64,000 nt of DNA from Sinomonas humi. GTDB lineage: Bacteria > Actinomycetota > Actinomycetes > Actinomycetales > Micrococcaceae. Made by a program: the position numbers and the translations under genes. Of the stretch, positions 59,038-64,000 are shown piece by piece (positions within the stretch are counted from its first letter, which is position 1; the number at the start of each line of letters is the position of its first letter). The notes under the pieces were generated by a model that saw only the letters and a program-made list of their open reading frames with translations, made no database searches and was not told the DNA's origin. The stretch spans positions 1 through 64,000 of the forward strand of contig NZ_JTDL01000002.1 in NCBI RefSeq assembly GCF_000802235.1, given 5' to 3'.

Positions 59038-59880
59038 ATGGCCCCCCACCGGCAGCGAAAGACGATGCCCACCTGGCTGCGTTTCGTGGCCCATGCCTTG
59101 GTGGCCCTCCTCGTGGTCTCGCTCGTTCAGGCATTCTTCGTGAAGCTCTATCGCGTGCCTTCCGCCTCCATGGAACCAACGCTCCACGGCAGCCCTCGCG
59201 GCGGCGACTGGATCCTCGCCGACCGCCTCTCCATGCGGCTCGGCAACGCGCCCGCGGTGGGCGACGTCGTCGTCGTGGTCCGGCCAGCGGGATGGGACGG
59301 AGAGAGGAGCGACGACGGCGCTCCTTCCGGCGGGGGCGCTCCTGCCAGCGGCGGCGCTCCTGCCAGCGGCGGCGCTCCTGCCGGCGACGGCGCTCCTGCC
59401 AGCGGCGGCGCACCTGCCAGCGCCCCACCTTCCAGCGGCGGCCTCCCCGAGTGGATTGGCAACGCGGCGCGGGTCTTCGGGGATGTCACGGGCATCGGGC
59501 CCACGAGTCAGAGCTATCTCGTCAAGCGGATCGTCGCCCAGGGTGGCCAGACGATTGCGTGCTGCGACGCGGCGGGCCGGCTCGAGCGTGACGGCCTCGG
59601 CGTCGACGAACCGTACGTCGCGCTCGACCTTCCCTTCGTGCCCGGTCGGCTCGACTGCACGACGACGCCGCGTTCCTCCCGCTGCTTCCGCGCCTTCAAG
59701 GTCCCAGAGGGCGAGCTCGTGCTGCTCGGCGACCACCGCTCGGCGTCCGCCGACTCGTCGCTGGCCTGCCGGGTCCCATCCGCGCCGGATCCCTGCATGC
59801 GGACGGTGCCAGCCTCGGCGGTTGTCGGGCGGGTAGCCCTTCGCATCTGGCCCATTTGGCGGATCGGGGTGCTAGCGTGA
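59038..59880 (+). CDS. lepB: Type I signal peptidase
   Basis: A 280-residue membrane protease with one N-terminal membrane segment (about 15-36), the nucleophile S44 in PSASMEPTLHG, the lysine general base K163 in YLVKRIVAQGG and the late box GELVLLGDHRSASADS. It removes signal peptides at the outer face. Between boxes lies a Gly/Ala/Pro-rich insert (about 94-130) encoded by an 18-bp minisatellite. TACCTT (59026-59031) lies 6 nt before the ATG, indicating a leaderless transcript. It is probably a specialised paralogue given its place beside envelope genes. Confidence 0.92.
   Translation: MAPHRQRKTMPTWLRFVAHALVALLVVSLVQAFFVKLYRVPSASMEPTLHGSPRGGDWILADRLSMRLGNAPAVGDVVVVVRPAGWDGERSDDGAPSGGGAPASGGAPASGGAPAGDGAPASGGAPASAPPSSGGLPEWIGNAARVFGDVTGIGPTSQSYLVKRIVAQGGQTIACCDAAGRLERDGLGVDEPYVALDLPFVPGRLDCTTTPRSSRCFRAFKVPEGELVLLGDHRSASADSSLACRVPSAPDPCMRTVPASAVVGRVALRIWPIWRIGVLA
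59317..59424 (+). repeat. 18-bp minisatellite in lepB
   Basis: Six tandem 18-bp units with consensus GGCGCTCCTGCCAGCGGC, encoding GAPASG repeats. They lie in a surface loop between the catalytic serine and lysine boxes, where such an insert is tolerated. Confidence 0.9.
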
Positions 59881-59884
59881 AGCG

Positions 59885-60580
59885 ATGAGCGACGGAACTC
59901 CTTTCCGCATCCTCACCGTCTGCACCGGGAACATCTGCAGGTCTCCTCTGGCCGAGCGGCTGCTTCAGTCCGGCCTCGACGAGGCAGCCCCAGGGGTTTT
60001 CAGCGTCACGAGTGCCGGCGTTCGAGCGCTTGCGGGGCAGCCAGCCCATCCAAGGTCAGCGGAGATCGCCGAGCGGCTCGGCTCGAGCCTCGAGGCGTTC
60101 GAAGCCCAGCAGCTCGCGCAGCAGCACGTAGCGGAGGCAGACCTCGTGCTGATCATGGCCGAGGAGCACCGCGGTCCGCTCCTGGCGGTCTCCCCCTCGG
60201 CCCTCAAGCGCACGTTCACCCTGCGCGAGTTCGCCCGCCTCATCGAGATCCTGCCCGGTCCCTCGACACGGGAGAGCGTGCAGGACGCGTGGCGGCGGTA
60301 TGTGGCCGACGGCGACAAGATCCGCCATCAGGTGCGCCTCGACGAGCCTGGCCTCAACGACGTCGCCGACCCCTTCGGACTCGATGCCTCCGCCTACGAT
60401 CGCATGGCCGAGGAGCTCGTTCCGGCCGTCAGCACCCTGATCCGTGCCGCCCTTCCCCGCCGGCGTCGCCGTGCACTCTCCGGCGAGAGCCGCGCCGCGC
60501 TGCGGGAAGCAGAACGACGTCAGCTCGCCGAGCGCCTGCCCCTGAACGCGGGCACGGGCTCAGGGGCCGAAGACGCCTGA
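59885..60580 (+). CDS. Low-molecular-weight protein tyrosine phosphatase
   Basis: A 231-residue enzyme with the active-site loop CTGNICRSP (nucleophile C13, R19) and a likely general-acid aspartate in DVADPFG. The C terminus has an Arg/Glu-rich tail of about 50 residues beyond the usual 150-180. Wzb-type members dephosphorylate BY-kinases in polysaccharide export systems. TAGCGT (59873-59878) lies 6 nt before the ATG, so it may be leaderless even though it follows lepB by only 4 bp. Its last 61 bp overlap the end of the facing tyrosine-kinase gene. Confidence 0.9.
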   Translation: MSDGTPFRILTVCTGNICRSPLAERLLQSGLDEAAPGVFSVTSAGVRALAGQPAHPRSAEIAERLGSSLEAFEAQQLAQQHVAEADLVLIMAEEHRGPLLAVSPSALKRTFTLREFARLIEILPGPSTRESVQDAWRRYVADGDKIRHQVRLDEPGLNDVADPFGLDASAYDRMAEELVPAVSTLIRAALPRRRRRALSGESRAALREAERRQLAERLPLNAGTGSGAEDA

Positions 60581-62046
60581 CCTCCCCCTTGTCCTCCTTG
60601 TCGTGCCTTGCGGCGATCGGGTCCGCTCGGGTACGTGCCGTAGTAGCCGTAGCCGTACGTGTCCGGCCCCTTGGGCGGGACGCAATTGAGGATGACGCCG
60701 AGGACCCGCCCGCGCACGCGCCCCAGATTCCCGAGCGCCCGCTGGAGACTGTCCGTCGTCGTCTTGCGCGCCCGCGCGACCACGAGCGTGCCGTCCGCCG
60801 CCCGGGAGAGGACCGCCGCGTCGGTGACTGGCAGGAGCGGCGGGGTGTCGATGAGCACGACGGCCCGCTCTGAGAGCTCCTCGAGGAGATGCTGCATCGC
60901 CCGCGATCCCAGCAGCTCTGACGGGTTCGGCGGGATACGCCCCGCGGCCAGGATCTTGAGCTGGGGCATGGGCCCCCACTCCTGAAGGACCTCGTCGATG
61001 CTCGCCCGGCCGGTCAGGATGTCGGTCATGCCGACGTCGCCGATCACGCCGAAGACCTTGTGCGCTGTCGGCCTGCGAAGGTCGGCGTCGACGACGATGA
61101 CCTCCTCGCCCGCGGCGGCAATGGTTGCCGCAAGGTTCCCGATGACAGTGGACTTGCCCTCGGACGGCAGCGAGCTGGTGACCAGGAGCACCCGCGGCGG
61201 GCTGTCGACGTCGATGAAGTGCAGATTCGTCCGCAGTTCCCGGAGCGCCTCGCCCATCGCGTGCCCAGCGCCGGTCCCGTGCAGGTCGAGGACCCGTGTC
61301 TCGCCGACGAGGCGTTTGTCCCGCGGGAGCGTTCCCACGACGGGCACCCGGAAGCGCCTCTCGATCTCGGCGGCCGCACGGATGCGGCGGTCGAGGAGAT
61401 TGCGCACGAGCGCATAGCCGAAGCCGAGAACCAGGCCGCCTGCAGCGCCAGCGCCGAGCGCGAGCCGAAGGTTCGGAGAGATGGGCGAGGTCGGGACCGT
61501 GGCCTTCGCTAGCGGCACGACCTTCGTGGCAGGTTCGGAGCCCGTGCTCGACATCGATTTCTCGATCTCGTAGACCTGCGCCGCGAGGGCCGAAACCCAC
61601 GCATCCGCGACCTCCTTCGCCTGCACAGGGTTGGCGGAAGTGGCGACGACCTGGAGCTCGGACGAATCGACCGGGACCGTGACTTTGACCGTGCCCGCGA
61701 TCGCCTGAGGCGAGGTGCTCAGGCCGAGGTCCTTGACGACGCGCTCGGCCACGAGGAGCGAGTCCGCGAGCGAGCGGTAGCTCTTCGCCTTCGACTTCGA
61801 GAGGTTGTCCCCAGCGAGGGAGAGGTTGAGGTTCTCCGAGCCGCCGGTCACGACCATCCCGTTCGACTGCGCCTCGTAGACGCGGGGCTGCACGAGGTAC
61901 CAGCCGAAGGCGCCGGCCGTCGCGACCGCCGCAAAGAGCAGGATCCCGAGCCAATACCTTCGGGCCACCGAGAGGTAGTCCGCGAGGCTCATGCCCTGCC
62001 GATCCGCGGCGTTGTCGTCTAGGAATGAATTTTGCACAAGGTTCAT
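60520..62046 (-). CDS. BY-type tyrosine kinase with Wzz-like chain-length domain
   Basis: A 508-residue fusion. The N-terminal Wzz domain has two membrane segments (about 33-52 and 194-214). The cytoplasmic kinase domain has Walker A SSLPSEGKST (291-300), Walker A' VVVDADLRRP (317-326) and Walker B VVLIDTPP (396-403). A C-terminal tyrosine cluster YGYGYYGTY (464-472) is the likely autophosphorylation site. Such proteins control polysaccharide chain length and export. It lies 17 bp after the HprK-like gene and is its probable operon partner. Confidence 0.9.
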   Translation of the reverse strand: MNLVQNSFLDDNAADRQGMSLADYLSVARRYWLGILLFAAVATAGAFGWYLVQPRVYEAQSNGMVVTGGSENLNLSLAGDNLSKSKAKSYRSLADSLLVAERVVKDLGLSTSPQAIAGTVKVTVPVDSSELQVVATSANPVQAKEVADAWVSALAAQVYEIEKSMSSTGSEPATKVVPLAKATVPTSPISPNLRLALGAGAAGGLVLGFGYALVRNLLDRRIRAAAEIERRFRVPVVGTLPRDKRLVGETRVLDLHGTGAGHAMGEALRELRTNLHFIDVDSPPRVLLVTSSLPSEGKSTVIGNLAATIAAAGEEVIVVDADLRRPTAHKVFGVIGDVGMTDILTGRASIDEVLQEWGPMPQLKILAAGRIPPNPSELLGSRAMQHLLEELSERAVVLIDTPPLLPVTDAAVLSRAADGTLVVARARKTTTDSLQRALGNLGRVRGRVLGVILNCVPPKGPDTYGYGYYGTYPSGPDRRKARQGGQGGGQASSAPEPVPAFRGRRSAS

Positions 62047-62063
62047 CTAAACCCCGGCCCACC

Positions 62064-63287
62064 TCAGCTCCGTGTGAGCACTCCGTAGTCAACCAGTAGC
62101 TCGACCGCGCGTGAGAGTGCCTCCTCGTGACCGGACGGGAGCCCCACCTCCGGCGCAATCCGCGCGGCGAGGTCCTCGAACCTGGCTGGCGAGCCCACGG
62201 CGCGCCAGAGCGCCGGGACGATTCCACCGAGCCGAAGGACCCGCTGGCCGACCATCACGAGCAGCTCGCTCCCTCCCCCGGGGATCGCGATCTCGACGGC
62301 GTCGACAACGTCGCCCCGGCGCAGATGGCCGGGCGCCGCCGAACCCGGCGGCAGGCAACCCGGCGGCAGGCAACCCGGCGGCAGGCAACCCGGCGGCAGG
62401 TCGCCGTCGTCCGCTCGGGGGAGAGGCACGACGGCGGGGGCCCACCCTCCCGCGACGGGCGGACGGGCAAGGAGGCCGGGGATGAGGCCCGCGAGGTCCT
62501 CGGCCTCCCTGTAGGCGACGCTCACGCCGCCACCGCACGCGTCGAGGAGCTCGCAGAGCAGCTGGAGTGGGCGGCGCAGCTTCCCGAGGGACGAAGTGTG
62601 CGGCGCGAGCCCGACGATGGCCTCAGCATGACTGAGCGGGCGCACCTCTGCTGCGCGCCCGCTTCCGGCCGGCGAACGCTCACGCTCGAGGAGGACGACG
62701 GCGCCGAGGCTCCCCGGGGTCGGCGCGGCGCGCAGCCCGAGCGCGTCGGGACCGAGCTGTCGTTTCGGGTCCGGCGGCTCGTCGACGATGACCGAGAGCG
62801 GCTTCGGATACGGGACGACCGAGCCGCCTGGTTCGATGCCGACCGTCTCGTCACTCACGTAGCCCAGGCCACGGGCGAGCACGCGGGTAGCGGTCGTCTT
62901 GCCGATTCCGGACGGCCCCACGAGCGCTGCGGTGCGGCCCGTGCGCGGATCCGAGAGGCCAGAGGCGTGCAGCATGAGCAGCTCGCCGCCCCGCTGCTCG
63001 ATCGCGGCCAAGGTCAGGGCGCTCGTGAGCTCTGCAGCGAAGCCCTCGAAGGTCACGCCCGAGACCGGTACGACGGCGGCGCCCCGCAGGATCCGCGCGC
63101 GGAAGGGCGGCGTGCTGCCATCGTCATCGACCGGGCTGTTGCGACCCGTGCTGGTGCAGTCAATGGCCAGGTCCTCCCCCTCCTCGAGGCACCTCGACCA
63201 GGCTCGGCGCAGCTCGGCCCGCTGGGCAGCGCTCACCCCCGAGTCGAAGATGACCGATACGGACGCACCCAGGATCCGGAGCCTCAC
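62064..63287 (-). CDS. HprK-like P-loop kinase with PqqD-like C terminus
   Basis: A 407-residue protein. The centre has an HprK-related P-loop ALVGPSGIGKTTATRVLA (G124-T132) followed by YVSDETVGI with acidic D146-E147. The C-terminal 75 residues (QRVLRLGGIVPALWRAVG to LLVDYGVLTRS) read like a second PqqD-type winged helix. Between them is a PPGCL repeat (about 298-315) encoded by a 15-bp minisatellite. It is not a true HPr kinase. HprK-related proteins paired with PqqD-family proteins are known computationally (the HPr-rel-A type, as I recall) but not biochemically. Its start overlaps the PqqD stop by 4 nt. Confidence 0.72.
   Translation of the reverse strand: MRLRILGASVSVIFDSGVSAAQRAELRRAWSRCLEEGEDLAIDCTSTGRNSPVDDDGSTPPFRARILRGAAVVPVSGVTFEGFAAELTSALTLAAIEQRGGELLMLHASGLSDPRTGRTAALVGPSGIGKTTATRVLARGLGYVSDETVGIEPGGSVVPYPKPLSVIVDEPPDPKRQLGPDALGLRAAPTPGSLGAVVLLERERSPAGSGRAAEVRPLSHAEAIVGLAPHTSSLGKLRRPLQLLCELLDACGGGVSVAYREAEDLAGLIPGLLARPPVAGGWAPAVVPLPRADDGDLPPGCLPPGCLPPGCLPPGSAAPGHLRRGDVVDAVEIAIPGGGSELLVMVGQRVLRLGGIVPALWRAVGSPARFEDLAARIAPEVGLPSGHEEALSRAVELLVDYGVLTRS
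62344..62403 (-). repeat. 15-bp minisatellite in the HprK-like gene
   Basis: Four tandem units of CCCGGCGGCAGGCAA (62344-62403, the last diverged at its end), encoding PPGCL repeats with regularly spaced cysteines. Confidence 0.9.
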
Positions 63288-63577
63288 CGCGTGCTCTCCC
63301 GTGCCGGCTGCTCCACGAGCCCCTGCTCGGCGAGCTGGCCGAGGAATGCGGCGAGCTGCACTTCGAGATCGGATGGCGCCTCCGTCCCATACTCGTCACG
63401 CAGTTCGGCGAGTATGTCGCCCTCGCTGCGGACGCCGTCGACAAGGGACCAGATCACCATCGCCGAACCCTTCAGGACAAGAGGCCGGTTCGCGCGGAGA
63501 TTGAGCAACGCGACCCATTCGCCTCCGTGCCCGAGGACCTCGGCAACCAAGCCACTTCTGCGCCAGATCGGCATCAT
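63284..63577 (-). CDS. PqqD-family protein
   Basis: A 97-residue winged-helix protein with the PqqD pattern LNLRANRPLVLKGSAMVIWSLVDG and a helical C terminus (SDLEVQLAAFLGQLAEQGLVE). PqqD proteins bind and present peptides to modifying enzymes, but PqqD-like proteins also occur in polysaccharide clusters. The ATG at 63577 has GGAAGGG just upstream; the open frame continues 31 codons further to an ATG pair at 63670. It is translationally coupled to the HprK-like gene. Confidence 0.82.
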   Translation of the reverse strand: MMPIWRRSGLVAEVLGHGGEWVALLNLRANRPLVLKGSAMVIWSLVDGVRSEGDILAELRDEYGTEAPSDLEVQLAAFLGQLAEQGLVEQPARESTR

Positions 63578-63668
63578 TTCCCTTCCGCCAAAACCGTCGA
63601 ACGACTCCCAGCCAGCCGTCAGGGCACACTGATACTGCCCGCCGCCCAGCCACGAAAAGTGAGACATC

Positions 63669-64000
63669 ATGACCGCGTCCGCCCCGCCGACCCGTTCGAG
63701 AAGGAAGAGGAAGCGAACGGCTGCGTTCGTCCTGCTGGGTGCCCTGCTCGTCGTCGTTCTCGCCGCCGTGGCCGCAATTGTCTATCTGGGCAGTCTCTCC
63801 CAGAGCTTCGACACCAACACCAAGAAGATCCCGAACGCGTTCCCCCAGGAATCATCTCGCCCTGCGGAGCCGGCTCCGGGGCCGGACGGCAAGCGGCCGG
63901 TGAACATCCTGCTCGTCGGTTCCGACAGCCGCGGCGCCACCGGCGCGATCGCGGAGTCGGGGGCGCCATCGGACCAGCGCTCCGACACCATGATGCTCGT
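63669..64000 (+). CDS. LytR-CpsA-Psr (LCP) family protein, N-terminal part
   Basis: The gene runs off the right edge; 110 codons are visible. A basic start (RSRRKRKR) leads to one membrane segment (about 19-41), then a Pro-rich stretch and the beginning of the LCP domain with NILLVGSDSRG (79-89) and RSDTMMLV. LCP enzymes attach polysaccharides or teichoic acids to peptidoglycan outside the membrane. Its ATG overlaps, on the other strand, the ATG of the possible longer PqqD frame. Confidence 0.9.
   Translation, partial: MTASAPPTRSRRKRKRTAAFVLLGALLVVVLAAVAAIVYLGSLSQSFDTNTKKIPNAFPQESSRPAEPAPGPDGKRPVNILLVGSDSRGATGAIAESGAPSDQRSDTMML

Overview
The window is very GC-rich, densely coding DNA from a high-GC Gram-positive bacterium. 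The gene set fits an actinobacterium of the Arthrobacter/Sinomonas type (family Micrococcaceae), although the genus is an inference. Supporting signs are a menaquinone pathway with a MenJ-type reductase, FprA-type ferredoxin reductases, a DUF222-HNH (13E12-type) endonuclease behind an actinobacterial SOS box, an LCP protein, a type-5 uracil-DNA glycosylase, and many genes that seem to be leaderless (a TANNNT -10 box 6-7 nt before the start codon). I see no tRNA, rRNA, CRISPR array, prophage or intact insertion sequence.

Layout. 0-5 kb: the 5' end of a second fprA, an orphan FetB-like permease, RarD, an AbiEi/DUF559-like protein, OsmC and a universal stress protein. 5-9.5 kb: GABA/putrescine catabolism (gabT and an aldehyde dehydrogenase) divergent from a PucR regulator. 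9.7-21.2 kb: one long minus-strand sulfur block, in transcription order cbiX-like chelatase, sulfite reductase, cysH, cysD, cysN, sulfonate-type ABC transporter ssuABC, siroheme synthase and fprA. It covers sulfate activation, reduction to sulfide, sulfonate uptake, the siroheme cofactor and the ferredoxin reductase that feeds electrons to the reductases. 21.7-23.1 kb: a gene-free repeat region with 181-bp satellite units and an orphan promoter/operator/terminator. 23.1-42 kb: menaquinone genes in separate groups (grcC-menJ-menG, menF, menD, menC), mixed with an idonate dehydrogenase and its GntR regulator, a glutamate-type ABC transporter, DUF488, a uracil-DNA glycosylase, a frameshifted phoX and a GH63-like glycosidase.

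42-50.6 kb: an M50B peptidase, a PAP2 phosphatase, a MinD-like ATPase with a Pro-Glu spacer, an MBL hydrolase and the branched-chain 2-oxoacid dehydrogenase operon with its divergent Lrp-type regulator. 50.7-59 kb: the DUF222-HNH nuclease, glutamate decarboxylase (with gabT a possible GABA shunt), and the phenylacetyl-CoA epoxidase operon paaABCDE with an enoyl-CoA hydratase. 59-64 kb: an envelope/polysaccharide-type locus with signal peptidase, low-molecular-weight tyrosine phosphatase, a BY-type tyrosine kinase, an HprK-like kinase, PqqD and LCP.

Two patterns stand out. First, several gene 3' ends sit in or run straight into short tandem repeats that bring repeated stop codons, sometimes in all frames and on both strands. 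Second, many genes carry in-frame minisatellites of 15, 18 or 36 bp. The most interesting protein system is the PqqD / HprK-like / tyrosine-kinase operon, whose kinase gene overlaps the facing phosphatase gene at the 3' end.
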